From the NCBI GenBank assembly GCA_934565415.1, contig CAKTHQ010000016.1, positions 1-50,168 of the forward strand: a stretch of 50,168 bases of DNA, given 5' to 3'. The notes beneath the pieces were generated by a model. The model did not search any database and had not been told where the DNA came from. It saw nothing but the letters and a program-made list of their open reading frames with translations. The position numbers and the translations under genes were made by a program. This document shows, piece by piece, positions 1 through 6,576 of this stretch. This DNA comes from an uncultured Oscillospiraceae bacterium (GTDB lineage: Bacteria > Bacillota > Clostridia > Oscillospirales > Oscillospiraceae). Every line of letters starts with the position of its first letter. Position 1 is the stretch's first letter.

Positions 1-84
1 CATTTTGAATTTTTAGAATAAAAACCTCTTGCCGACTGCCAGCAAACCGTTGATATATCTGCGTTTTCTGAAATCCTATAATTA

Positions 85-95
85 CACTCCGACCA
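85..95 (+). other. tRNA 3'-end fragment (possible attachment-site relic)
   Basis: The 11 bases CACTCCGACCA are identical to the 3' acceptor end plus CCA of the intact tRNA-Pro at 3390-3400. Directly after them comes a rho-independent terminator, as expected at the end of a tRNA gene, but the sequence in front (1-84) is AT-rich and does not fold as a tRNA. A tRNA gene interrupted at its 3' end by an integrated element leaves this pattern. The match is short, so chance is not excluded. Confidence 0.5.
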
Positions 96-127
96 AAGGC
101 AGGAATTGTACGCAGTTCCTGCCTTTT
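95..127 (+). terminator. rho-independent terminator after the tRNA 3' fragment
   Basis: AAAGGCAGGAA (95-105) pairs with TTCCTGCCTTT (116-126) across a 10-base loop, and the 3' arm runs into TTTT. It sits immediately behind the tRNA-like end at 85-95. Confidence 0.75.
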
Positions 128-228
128 CCCGTATAAAATACTTTCGAAGATTCGAACCCACTCCCATGCAGCGATCCAGTGGACCGTTGCCAAACTCCGG
201 CTTGGCGGAGTTTGCACCGCAGCTTCAT

Positions 229-248
229 CGAATCCCGTCACTCCGGCA
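229..248 (+). other. tRNA-like 3' half (T-arm and acceptor remnant)
   Basis: CGAATCCCGTCACTCCGGC resembles the T-loop, 3' T-stem and acceptor strand of tRNA-Pro (3380-3399), with two substitutions. No matching 5' T-stem, anticodon arm or D-arm precedes it, so it is not a functional tRNA. The bases around it (150-225) hold a separate perfect hairpin, CAAACTCCG with CGGAGTTTG. I cannot name this stretch further. Confidence 0.35.
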
Positions 249-266
249 TTTTCGGCTAACCTGCGC

Positions 267-297
267 AAAGCCCTCCCATGAACCGGGAGGGCCTTTG
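267..297 (-). terminator. terminator downstream of the toxin gene, possibly bidirectional
   Basis: CCCTCCC (271-277) pairs with GGGAGGG (285-291), extended by AAAG/CTTT flanks. On the minus strand the stem is followed by CTTTGC. It lies just past the stop codon of the RelE-like toxin gene. Confidence 0.6.
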
Positions 298-303
298 CAT
301 ATT

Positions 304-639
304 TCATTCGCTTGTTTCTCCGCAAATCTGGTTTTCAAACAAAACCCTCATGTAGTCTCTGCGGCCATACAGGACACGGTCAATATAGACATCGTTTCCA
401 TTTGCCCGGTAGAAAACCATATAGTTCCCACTGACAAGGAATCGGTAATCGCTGTCTACATCTGCAATAGAAGAAAGCGGCGTGCCGAGCGGTGCATAGT
501 CACGGAGCATACGGATTGCTTTTGTGATTTTGCTTACCGTGGCGATTGCCGCCTGCGGGTTTTCCAGATCCTCTGCGGTATAGTCTTTAATTTCCGCAAG
601 GTCATTCTGTGCCTCGTGGGACAGGTGTAGATTACTCAT
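304..639 (-). CDS. RelE/ParE-type toxin of a type II toxin-antitoxin pair
   Basis: A 111-residue protein with the typical RelE/ParE layout: an N-terminal helical hairpin (around residues 8-45) and a C-terminal beta-sheet with the YMVFYRANGNDVYIDRVL and GRRDYM segments. Members are usually mRNA interferases or gyrase poisons; which applies here cannot be read from the sequence. I chose the ATG at 639, where ATGAGTAA overlaps the antitoxin stop by 8 bases. An in-frame TTG at 651 would add four residues and is less likely. The overlap indicates translational coupling with the antitoxin in front. A terminator follows at 267-297. Confidence 0.85.
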   Translation of the reverse strand: MSNLHLSHEAQNDLAEIKDYTAEDLENPQAAIATVSKITKAIRMLRDYAPLGTPLSSIADVDSDYRFLVSGNYMVFYRANGNDVYIDRVLYGRRDYMRVLFENQICGETSE

Positions 640-886
640 GGGTAATTCCAAAATGTTCCTCCACAGCCTCCAAAGTCAGCCAGCCTTTCTCTTCGCCGGA
701 CTTACGACCTTTGGCAAGCTCGTTCATCAGGCGCAGAGTGGCCTGTGTTTTTTCGTAATCGCGCATATCCACAATGGCGTACCGCCCCCGTCCGTTCTTT
801 GTCAAAAAAACAGGAGCGCCCACAGCTACATCATGCAGTACCTCGCTGTAATTCCGTAAGTCAGAAATGGGTTTGATATTTGGCAT
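632..886 (-). CDS. Phd/YefM-family antitoxin
   Basis: An 84-residue protein. The N-terminus (IKPISDLRNY, then APVFLTKNGRGRYAIVDM) is the Phd/YefM DNA-binding fold, and the acidic helical C-terminus (residues about 50-84) would wrap the toxin. An AAAGGAG site lies just upstream of the ATG. By family knowledge it should neutralise the downstream RelE-like toxin and repress its own promoter, and the promoter at 910-938 sits close in front of the start. The order antitoxin then toxin with overlapping ends is normal for this type. Confidence 0.87.
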   Translation of the reverse strand: MPNIKPISDLRNYSEVLHDVAVGAPVFLTKNGRGRYAIVDMRDYEKTQATLRLMNELAKGRKSGEEKGWLTLEAVEEHFGITHE

Positions 887-909
887 ATTGATCCGCTCCT
901 TTCGCTTAT

Positions 910-938
910 AGTATATCCTGTTCCGCTGTAAAATTCAA
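910..938 (-). promoter_or_regulatory. promoter of the toxin-antitoxin operon
   Basis: Minus strand: TTGAAT (933-938), 17 bases, TATACT (910-915), about 25 bases ahead of the antitoxin ATG. The -10 region is part of an AT-rich near-palindrome that could serve as an antitoxin operator; that part is inference. Confidence 0.7.
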
Positions 939-968
939 CAGTAAGTTTGCAGCATCTTTTCAAGCCCA

Positions 969-1688
969 TCAAGCGCGGTCGTCCTTTGGGCGATTACCTA
1001 CCGTTATGGGAATGCGAAGCCGGCGGAGCTGCTGCTTCATTTCGGGCGTGATGCGGTAGCTTTCCACTGCCTTTTGAATGGTCTTGTTGTGCGTCCAGGC
1101 ATCCAGCCGCCGCTCTGTGAGCCAGGACAATGTTTCCTCCGGCTGCTTGGCCAGAGCCGTTGCAAAGAACCAGGCCCGCATCATATTGAGATAGTATTCT
1201 TCGCTGTGTACGCCCGCCACCCAGGCCAAATATTCCGGCTGAAATGCGTCATCCAGGTAATAGCGCATCAGCATTCCCATGGCATAGCGCACAGTATAGA
1301 GCCTGTCGGAATCCAGCCACAGGCGAATGCTCACCAACAGTTCTTCTTTATGCTTTGCAAAAACCTTGGGGCAAAAGCAGTCGCAGGTGGCCCAATTGTC
1401 AATGTAAGGCAGGAATTTCTCTGTTTCTGCCAGTGTCCTGTCATAGTCCCGGATGGTTTCCACGAGAAATGCATGGAGGTTATTCTCCTCGTAGTATTTG
1501 TGGGGCAGACTGCGCAGAAAGGCTTCCGCCCGGTCCGTTCCGGAGAGCTCCTTTGCAAGCTTCCGTAGCATCGGCGTACGCACGCCGATGATCGTTTCCG
1601 GGGATACGGTGGGCATCAGCTTGCTCTGAAAAACCTGATAGGTTTTGTCCTGCAAGGCAAACAGCTTCTGCATAATCGCTTCATCCAT
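969..1688 (-). CDS. DNA alkylation repair protein, AlkD-like HEAT-repeat family
   Basis: A 239-residue all-helical protein of the AlkD family, whose members excise alkylated bases with a HEAT-repeat superhelix. Recognisable segments are the early GVRTPMLRKLAKEL helix, EENNLHAFLVE, the central IDNWATCDCFCPK motif around residues 95-110, and RYAMGMLMRYYL. Length fits the family. The ATG at 1688 is preceded by AAAGGAG at a good distance; an upstream in-frame start at 1715 has no such site. The first bases overlap the end of the truncated M50 frame (1681-1989), so the two are read in different frames over 8 bases. Confidence 0.83.
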   Translation of the reverse strand: MDEAIMQKLFALQDKTYQVFQSKLMPTVSPETIIGVRTPMLRKLAKELSGTDRAEAFLRSLPHKYYEENNLHAFLVETIRDYDRTLAETEKFLPYIDNWATCDCFCPKVFAKHKEELLVSIRLWLDSDRLYTVRYAMGMLMRYYLDDAFQPEYLAWVAGVHSEEYYLNMMRAWFFATALAKQPEETLSWLTERRLDAWTHNKTIQKAVESYRITPEMKQQLRRLRIPITVGNRPKDDRA

Positions 1689-1989
1689 AAAAATGTTCTC
1701 CTTTGCATACAGCAAAAACTTTGCTCCGCATTGTTTTCCCGTTCCAGCCCCCTGTCGCAGCGGCCAAAAGCTCTCGGACGGGATTCAAAGCATCCAGTTC
1801 CATGGCCGCCCCACCAGGTCCCACAGCGATCCTTCCAACCTGCCCGCCCAGGGCCGCAATGGCAAGGTAGTGGCAGAGCTCGTGGACAGCTGCTGCCGAA
1901 ACCGCTGCCGCTACCCAGGGCTGGGGCAGCACCAGAAGCATCAGCGCAAGCGCCACACAGCCCCAGCCGGAAACCCGGATGCTATCCAA
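1681..1989 (-). pseudogene. truncated M50 site-2 protease-like gene (SpoIVFB type)
   Basis: Reading from a TTG at 1989 behind a GGGGGCGGG stretch, the frame encodes a hydrophobic segment, then VHELCHYLAIAALGG, an HExxH zinc motif typical of M50 membrane proteases, then the GPGGAAMELDALNPVRELLAAA region. After that the family similarity stops and the frame runs into the leader of the AlkD-like gene. Intact relatives continue with a second half carrying the NxxPxxPLDGG motif, which is absent. This points to loss of the 3' half with a new junction near 1750. A short functional product is possible but unlikely. Confidence 0.6.
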
Positions 1990-2044
1990 GTCCCGCCCCC
2001 TGCTCCATGGTATGCCCTCCGCGGAGCACCATGCACAGCCAACA

Positions 2045-2083
2045 GAAAAGCGGGCAGGCTTTCCTGTTGGGGATGCCTGCCCG
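2045..2083 (-). terminator. rho-independent terminator of the 2100-3068 gene
   Basis: On the minus strand CGGGCAGGC (2075-2083) pairs perfectly with GCCTGCCCG (2051-2059), followed by CTTTTCTG. It starts 17 bases past the stop codon. Confidence 0.8.
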
Positions 2084-2099
2084 TCTCATTTCTTGCTTT

Positions 2100-3068
2100 T
2101 TAGAGTTCCGGCGTGGTGCCGAGCGCCTGCTGCGGCTGCATACGATAGGTCACCTTCGCCAGCTTTTTGCTCTTTACTGTACCGAGGATGGTGGGCACCG
2201 CGCCGATCAGCATGAACAGATACAGCTCAATAAGTGCCCCCGTGTATGCCCCGCCTTCAATGACCTCCTCATCGATGAGATAAGGAATCTCCTGATAGGC
2301 ATCCAGCAAACTGGCCTCAAAATACCGGGCCACGGTGATTGCCCAATCCAGCCGATAGCCCACATAGGTCATCAGCAGCATCAGCACACAGCCAATGACA
2401 ATGCCCTTCGTAGACAGGTTCCCGCCCAGGAGCTCATAGCCCTTCAACGCACAAACCGCCATAACTATGCCAGACAGAGCCGCCACATAGCCCAGCTGCC
2501 CCAGCAGCACGATGCAGCCCACGCCAAGGATACTGCCCAGCAGAGCGCCCACCGTACCGGCAACCGCATTTTCCGGCTTTGTGGCAGCCTCCTGTTGCTC
2601 CTGACCGGCTCCCAGCTGCCGGTAGCAGCTGTCGCACAGCAGTGAGGGAGCACCTGCCATCACGCAGGCTTCCGCCTCCACCGCCTGGCCGCAGCCCTGG
2701 CAGCAGCTTTGGTATCCTCTGCTGCGCAGAAACGCGACGATCTCCTGGGCCGCCTGCTCCAGCCGATCGATCTTCTTGACGCTGCCAAAGGTCGCTTTCA
2801 GAACGAATTCTACCCGGTTCCTGCGGGCAACGCAGTTCGCCACCAGCTTATTGCCCTTGGCAAAGGTCTTCATCTCCGCTGCATCCGGCTCCTGTCCGCC
2901 GCGGGTCAGAGAGAAGACCAGCGCGGCATAGTCTCGGTTGACCGTGCTGGGCATCAATATCATTTTCAGACCACCCTGTTCCCCAAAAAGGGTACCGCTG
3001 CGCTCATCTACAGACAGATGCAGCCGCTGGGCCGTCTGGTTCAGAAAATCGCTCTGCTTTTTGTTCAT
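2100..3068 (-). CDS. membrane protein with an internal zinc-ribbon-like Cys motif, function unknown
   Basis: A 322-residue protein. Residues 1-120 are soluble and look like a small alpha/beta domain. Around residues 118-150 there are two CxxC pairs (CQGC and CDSC) that could bind zinc. The second half has about four hydrophobic segments: two close together after residue 165, then GIVIGCVLMLLMTYVGY and LYLFMLIGAVPTIL. The ATG at 3068 has GGAGG eight bases upstream; an upstream in-frame start at 3083 would leave that site inside the gene. It has its own promoter and terminator, so it is a single-gene unit. I do not recognise the family well enough to assign a role. Confidence 0.75.
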   Translation of the reverse strand: MNKKQSDFLNQTAQRLHLSVDERSGTLFGEQGGLKMILMPSTVNRDYAALVFSLTRGGQEPDAAEMKTFAKGNKLVANCVARRNRVEFVLKATFGSVKKIDRLEQAAQEIVAFLRSRGYQSCCQGCGQAVEAEACVMAGAPSLLCDSCYRQLGAGQEQQEAATKPENAVAGTVGALLGSILGVGCIVLLGQLGYVAALSGIVMAVCALKGYELLGGNLSTKGIVIGCVLMLLMTYVGYRLDWAITVARYFEASLLDAYQEIPYLIDEEVIEGGAYTGALIELYLFMLIGAVPTILGTVKSKKLAKVTYRMQPQQALGTTPEL

Positions 3069-3158
3069 AAAACGCGCCTCCATGTCTCATTTCTCTCCAA
3101 TCCGCCGCCCGTCCCGGGCAGCAGGACACCTCCGTGAAAGGTGTCTGCTTCCGATTCG

Positions 3159-3187
3159 ATTATAGCATAAGCGCGCCAAATCGTCAA
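3159..3187 (-). promoter_or_regulatory. promoter of the 2100-3068 gene
   Basis: Minus strand TTGACG (3182-3187), 17 bases, TATAAT (3159-3164). The roughly 80-base leader that follows contains a GACACC/GGTGTC hairpin and a CCCG/CGGG hairpin (about 3104-3143). Confidence 0.82.
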
Positions 3188-3283
3188 GGAACATCCCACC
3201 GCCTCTCGCGATTTCACAACCCCCGGCAGTTTTCCGCAAAGAGCCCCAAAATTTTTCTGCCCCGCAATTTTCTGTCAGAAGAC

Positions 3284-3312
3284 TTGACACACTGCCAATA
3301 ATTGAGTATAAT
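3284..3312 (+). promoter_or_regulatory. promoter of tRNA-Pro
   Basis: Perfect consensus TTGACA (3284-3289), 17 bases, TATAAT (3307-3312). The mature tRNA begins 12 bases after the -10 box, so the 5' leader is only a few bases. Confidence 0.92.
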
Positions 3313-3323
3313 AGCGAGGCTAT

Positions 3324-3400
3324 CGGGGTGTGGCGAAGCTTGGTATCGCGCTTGGTTCGGGTCCAAGAGGCCGCGGGTTCGAATCCCGCCACTCCGACCA
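3324..3400 (+). tRNA. tRNA-Pro (anticodon CGG)
   Basis: A 77-base cloverleaf with encoded CCA. Acceptor CGGGGTG pairs with CACTCCG (one G.T pair). The anticodon stem CTTGG/CCAAG closes the loop TTCGGGT, giving anticodon CGG for codon CCG. The T-arm is GCGGG-TTCGAAT-CCCGC. It has its own consensus promoter and a terminator at 3404. Confidence 0.95.
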
Positions 3401-3403
3401 GAT

Positions 3404-3439
3404 GAGAGATCGTTGGCAAACGGTCTCTCTTTCCTTTTT
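3404..3439 (+). terminator. terminator of tRNA-Pro
   Basis: GAGAGATCGTT (3404-3414) pairs with AACGGTCTCTC (3419-3429) over 11 positions with a GGCA loop, followed by TTTCCTTTTT. Confidence 0.85.
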
Positions 3440-3461
3440 CCGGACTCGCCCCATTCAATAT

Positions 3462-3597
3462 AGCAGCCCGGTGGACTGCTCAGTCTGTCAAAGAACCACT
3501 GCTTTCAAAAAGCGAAAGCAGTGGCTTCAGCATATATAAAGCGAATAATCGAAAAGTAGTTGGAGAAAGGGCGCGCTGCAAAATGCGCCCTTTTATT
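3462..3597 (+). other. intergenic stretch with three consecutive hairpins, possible small RNA
   Basis: The 395 bases between tRNA-Pro and the TM2 gene hold no convincing coding frame. They contain AGCAG/CTGCT (3462-3480), a perfect 11-bp hairpin CCACTGCTTTC/GAAAGCAGTGG (3496-3524), and AAAGGGCGC/GCGCCCTTT (3566-3593) running into TATTTTT, which is terminator-like on the plus strand. No clear promoter was found in front, so an independent RNA is only a possibility. The rest (3600-3780) looks like the promoter and leader zone of the TM2 gene, with a CCGGTG/CACCGG hairpin at 3750-3772. Confidence 0.4.
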
Positions 3598-3795
3598 TTT
3601 GTGCAATCCACCAGTTGTAAAATGGCATTTTCCCAGCTACAATGGCCGTATTCCGTTGTATACAATTGAGGCGCGTTGGATGTGAGGCCATAGCCAATCG
3701 CAAGCACCCCGGTTCTGGCTCTGGAGCACCATCTTATCTAAAATAATATCCGGTGTCCGACTTGGGCACCGGAAAAATAGAAAGGAAGAGAGAGT

Positions 3796-4323
3796 ATGAT
3801 CTGTCCCAAATGCGGCGCTGACCTCCAGGAGGAGACCAGCTTCTGCCCAAGCTGCGGCGAATTTCTTGGCATCACCAAATGCCCCTCCTGTGGAGAGCAC
3901 GTTACCCCGGGCACAGCCTTTTGCCCCCACTGCGGTGCGAGCCTACCCAAAACCGCCCAGGAGGTAAAAGACGCCCGAGCCCAGGCCGCTGCAAAAGCGC
4001 AGCAAGCGCCCCAGTCCGCACCTCAGCAGCAGCCCACCATCATCATCAACAACACTAACACTAACACTAACACTAACACTAACACCAACAAAACCCCTAC
4101 CGGCGTCGAGGCTATGACCTCTCCCATGAGCCGCTGGCTTGCCCTGGCCCTCTGCTTCTTCCTGGGCGGCCTGGGTGTCCACCGTTTTTATGTCGGCAAA
4201 ATTGGCACCGGCATTCTCTATCTTTGCACCTGCGGCCTCTTCGGTATCGGCTGGATCATCGATTTTTTTGCCATCCTCTTCGGATCCTTCCGGGACAAAT
4301 ACGGCTTCTGGCTCCGCCGGTGA
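3796..4323 (+). CDS. double zinc-ribbon TM2-domain membrane protein
   Basis: A 175-residue protein. Residues 1-50 hold two zinc ribbons built from four CxxC pairs (C3/C6, C17/C20, C29/C32, C43/C46). A Gln/Ala-rich linker follows, then the sequence IIINN and a run of Asn-Thr pairs. Residues about 110-175 are a TM2 domain: FFLGGLGVHRFYVGK is the signature, with two membrane helices and a GLFGIGWIIDF segment. TM2 proteins are small membrane proteins of unclear function. An AAAGGAAGAG site precedes the ATG. The gene is alone on the plus strand, between the two tRNA genes, with its own terminator at 4333. Confidence 0.88.
   Translation: MICPKCGADLQEETSFCPSCGEFLGITKCPSCGEHVTPGTAFCPHCGASLPKTAQEVKDARAQAAAKAQQAPQSAPQQQPTIIINNTNTNTNTNTNTNKTPTGVEAMTSPMSRWLALALCFFLGGLGVHRFYVGKIGTGILYLCTCGLFGIGWIIDFFAILFGSFRDKYGFWLRR
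4051..4088 (+). repeat. AACACT hexanucleotide microsatellite
   Basis: Five perfect AACACT units followed by AACACC and a partial unit, inside the TM2-protein gene. They encode alternating Asn-Thr. Because the unit is 6 bases, slippage would change linker length without a frameshift. Confidence 0.9.
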
Positions 4324-4332
4324 TACTTTTTC

Positions 4333-4365
4333 ATCAGTTGCTCGTTTTTCGGGCAACTGATTTTT
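4333..4365 (+). terminator. terminator of the TM2 gene
   Basis: ATCAGTTGC (4333-4341) pairs with GCAACTGAT (4353-4361) and is followed by TTTT, shortly after the stop codon. Confidence 0.82.
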
Positions 4366-4421
4366 CCATTTTTTGCGAAAAAAAGGATTTTGTCTCTATG
4401 CTCAACCTTTTTGTATGAAAA

Positions 4422-4448
4422 TGGGGCCAGGCTCATGCCTGACCCCAA
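4422..4448 (-). terminator. possible second terminator downstream of tRNA-Gly
   Basis: TGGGGCCAGGC pairs with GCCTGACCCCA with one mismatch and a TCAT loop. On the minus strand it is followed by TTTTC. It may be a backup terminator for the parE-to-tRNA-Gly transcript, or simply shared by the converging TM2 gene. Confidence 0.4.
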
Positions 4449-4462
4449 CATTTATAGAGCCT

Positions 4463-4495
4463 AAAAAAGCCCCCGCCCGAATGGGCAAGGGCTTT
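4463..4495 (-). terminator. terminator of tRNA-Gly
   Basis: Minus strand AAAGCCC (4489-4495) pairs with GGGCTTT (4466-4472), with an inner CCC/GGG stem, and ends in a T-run. It starts two bases past the tRNA CCA end. Confidence 0.85.
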
Positions 4496-4496
4496 A

Positions 4497-4572
4497 TGGA
4501 GCGGGTGACGAGGCTCGAACTCGCTACCTCCACCTTGGCAAGGTGGCGCTCTACCGGATGAGCTACACCCGC
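4497..4572 (-). tRNA. tRNA-Gly (anticodon GCC)
   Basis: A 76-base cloverleaf on the minus strand. Acceptor GCGGGTG pairs with CACCCGC, followed by encoded TCCA. The anticodon stem CCACC/GGTGG encloses TTGCCAA, giving anticodon GCC. The T-arm reads GCGAG-TTCGAGC-CTCGT. A promoter at 4585-4612 and a terminator at 4463-4495 bracket it. Confidence 0.95.
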
Positions 4573-4584
4573 GGAACAAGATGG

Positions 4585-4612
4585 ATTATAGCATATTTTG
4601 CGGAAATGTCAA
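4585..4612 (-). promoter_or_regulatory. promoter of tRNA-Gly
   Basis: Minus strand TTGACA (4607-4612), 16 bases, TATAAT (4585-4590). The -35 box overlaps the TGA stop codon of the upstream lipoprotein gene (ends at 4609). The tRNA can therefore be made from this promoter and by read-through from the parE operon. Confidence 0.88.
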
Positions 4613-5685
4613 GAAGAAATTTTTTCTTCCCGCGGGTAGGCCGAATAGTCCCATACATAGCCTGTCATCTCCGCATCCCGTTTTTCCTGGAATCCCCCTT
4701 CTTCCTTGCAGCGGGTCAGATCCACATGGTAGTAAACCCCATCGTCGCAAATCATGTTCCAGGTCCAGGGCTCCGCATCCCGGGTACCCGTAACAATCTG
4801 GCATTCCAGCCCGGCGTTTCGGCACATGGCCGCGTAAACAACGGCAAAGGCCCTGCTGTCCCCCACCCCATGGCGCAGCAGACTGTAGGCCGGAGTAATG
4901 GAGGTTTCCAGCGTGTAGCTAAACCGATCCATCAGAAAGGAATAGAGCTGAGACAGCTTCTGATGGTCCGAGCCGTCGCCGCTGACATAAAGGGACGCCG
5001 AATCAAACACCGTAGATACCTGGGCCCGCATCTGGCGCAGGGCATCATTGCTGTTTTCATAGGTAAAGGTCAGCTCCACAATCCGGGTACTCCCTGCACC
5101 GTAGGTGTCTACCGCCGTCTGGGGAGCCTCCATAATGGTCTGGGGATTGGCCTGGGCCAGATTCTGGACCATTTGGGGAATATCCTGGTTTTCGTAGCCG
5201 GATACCAGCAGAACCTTCCGGGGATCCAGGTTTTCCAGAGCCTTCAATACAGCCCCTTCCACCCCATCGATACCGGAAAGCTTGACGATGCTCCGGATAT
5301 CCGAGCGGCTATGACGATAAACAATGGTCACGGCAACCGCCTGAGCGCCGTTCTTTTTGCCAATCTCATAGGTCAGGTCCGACACCGCATAGGCCCCTAC
5401 CGGGTCGTAGGTGCAGATATGCCGCTTTGCGATAGCCAGTCCATCCGGCAGTTTTTCTTCCGGATAGTTTTCCGCCAGAATTACCCCGGACTCCGTGCCG
5501 GAAGATACCATCTGAACCAGGGCATCCCGCAATTCGGAGTAATTTGCCACCTGTCCTGCTTCGTTCTGGGTTTTCCCCGGCTGCATGGCATGGGGCGTAA
5601 CCCGGACATACTGCCCGTCAAAGGCGTCACAGCCCGCCAAAAGCCCCACGCACAGCACCAGGCACACCAAACGTATCCATTTCAT
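4609..5685 (-). CDS. lipoprotein with a transglutaminase-like fold lacking the catalytic Cys and His
   Basis: A 358-residue exported lipoprotein: signal peptide with lipobox LLAGC, lipidated Cys19. The C-terminal part (about residues 240-358) resembles the transglutaminase-like/protease-like superfamily. RHGVGDSRAFAVVYAAMC matches the usual GxCxxYA helix, but the nucleophile position is Ser277. PWTWNM stands where HAWN is normal, so the His position is Thr308. YYHVDLT keeps the Asp (322). The protein is thus probably not a Cys-dependent enzyme and may be a binding or structural module. Residues 40-230 have no family I can name. It follows yitT by 15 bases with GGAGG before the ATG, and ends the parE-parC-yitT operon. 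Confidence 0.78.
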   Translation of the reverse strand: MKWIRLVCLVLCVGLLAGCDAFDGQYVRVTPHAMQPGKTQNEAGQVANYSELRDALVQMVSSGTESGVILAENYPEEKLPDGLAIAKRHICTYDPVGAYAVSDLTYEIGKKNGAQAVAVTIVYRHSRSDIRSIVKLSGIDGVEGAVLKALENLDPRKVLLVSGYENQDIPQMVQNLAQANPQTIMEAPQTAVDTYGAGSTRIVELTFTYENSNDALRQMRAQVSTVFDSASLYVSGDGSDHQKLSQLYSFLMDRFSYTLETSITPAYSLLRHGVGDSRAFAVVYAAMCRNAGLECQIVTGTRDAEPWTWNMICDDGVYYHVDLTRCKEEGGFQEKRDAEMTGYVWDYSAYPREEKISS

Positions 5686-5700
5686 AGGCAGCTTTCCTCC

Positions 5701-6564
5701 TTACAGAGAATCCGCAGAATAATGGGAAAAACCGTCGCCAAGTACCTGGTGGGCCTCCTGAACAATGACAAATGCATCCTGATCAATGTCCATAACCAGC
5801 TCTTTGAGTTCCGCCAGCTGTCCCTTCCGGACCACCGCCAGCACCACCTCTATATCCCGGCCGGTATAGGACCCGGCCCCATGGAGGTAGGTGGCCCCCC
5901 GATCCAGCCGGTCGCTGATAGCCTTGGCAATGGCCGCGTGCTCCTTGGAAATAATCAGCGCCACCCGGGAATAGTCGAACCGGTACACCACCGCATCGAT
6001 GACCTGTCCGCTGACAAATACCACCACGCCGCTGTAAAGGGCCTTGCTGATGTCATAGAACACCAGGCCCGTTAATAGCACCACCATTGCATCGAACATA
6101 ATGGAAATACTGCCAATGGGCAAGTTCCGGTACCGCTTTTTGATCAGCCGCACCAGAATGTCCGAGCCCCCCGTAGAAGCCCCGGCCATAAAGACGAGGC
6201 CCAGTCCCGCCCCGCAGAGTACGCCGCCGTAGAGCCCCCCGATCAGGGGCTCCGGGGTGGAAAAAGGGATCAGGGCAAATACATCCATAAGCACCGAGCT
6301 GACCACCATTCCGATGAGAGACCCGGCAAAAAAACGCTTGCCGATCCGCAGGCCCCCAATCAGGAACAGGGGGATATTCATAATAAGCGTCAGCGTACCC
6401 ACGCTGCCGAAGCCCGTCAGCTCCTTCACAATCATGGCAAGGCCGGAAATACCGCCGGTATTGATGTCGTTGGGAATGAGAAACAGCGCAAAGCCCAGGG
6501 CAAACAGCGCACTTCCCGCCACGGTCAATAATGCCCACCTGATGTGTTTTGAGACATTTTTCAC
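5701..6564 (-). CDS. YitT-family membrane protein (DUF161/DUF2179)
   Basis: A 287-residue integral membrane protein. Five to six hydrophobic segments fill residues 8-190, with family landmarks FLIPNDINTGGISGLA near the N-terminus and GASTGGSDILVRLIKKR in the middle. Residues about 200-287 form the soluble DUF2179 domain (VALIISKEHAAIAKAI, RGATYLHGAGSYTGR). Length matches the family; the function is not well established. The start is GTG at 6564, eight bases behind AAGGAGG. It lies 12 bases after parC and 15 before the lipoprotein gene, so it is co-transcribed with the topoisomerase genes. Confidence 0.92.
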   Translation of the reverse strand: MKNVSKHIRWALLTVAGSALFALGFALFLIPNDINTGGISGLAMIVKELTGFGSVGTLTLIMNIPLFLIGGLRIGKRFFAGSLIGMVVSSVLMDVFALIPFSTPEPLIGGLYGGVLCGAGLGLVFMAGASTGGSDILVRLIKKRYRNLPIGSISIMFDAMVVLLTGLVFYDISKALYSGVVVFVSGQVIDAVVYRFDYSRVALIISKEHAAIAKAISDRLDRGATYLHGAGSYTGRDIEVVLAVVRKGQLAELKELVMDIDQDAFVIVQEAHQVLGDGFSHYSADSL

Positions 6565-6576
6565 AAAGCTGCCTCC

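Noticed and set aside
3087..3458. Minus-strand frame across tRNA-Pro
   Set aside because: Its middle is the well-known false translation of the antisense of a tRNA gene; it also crosses a consensus promoter.
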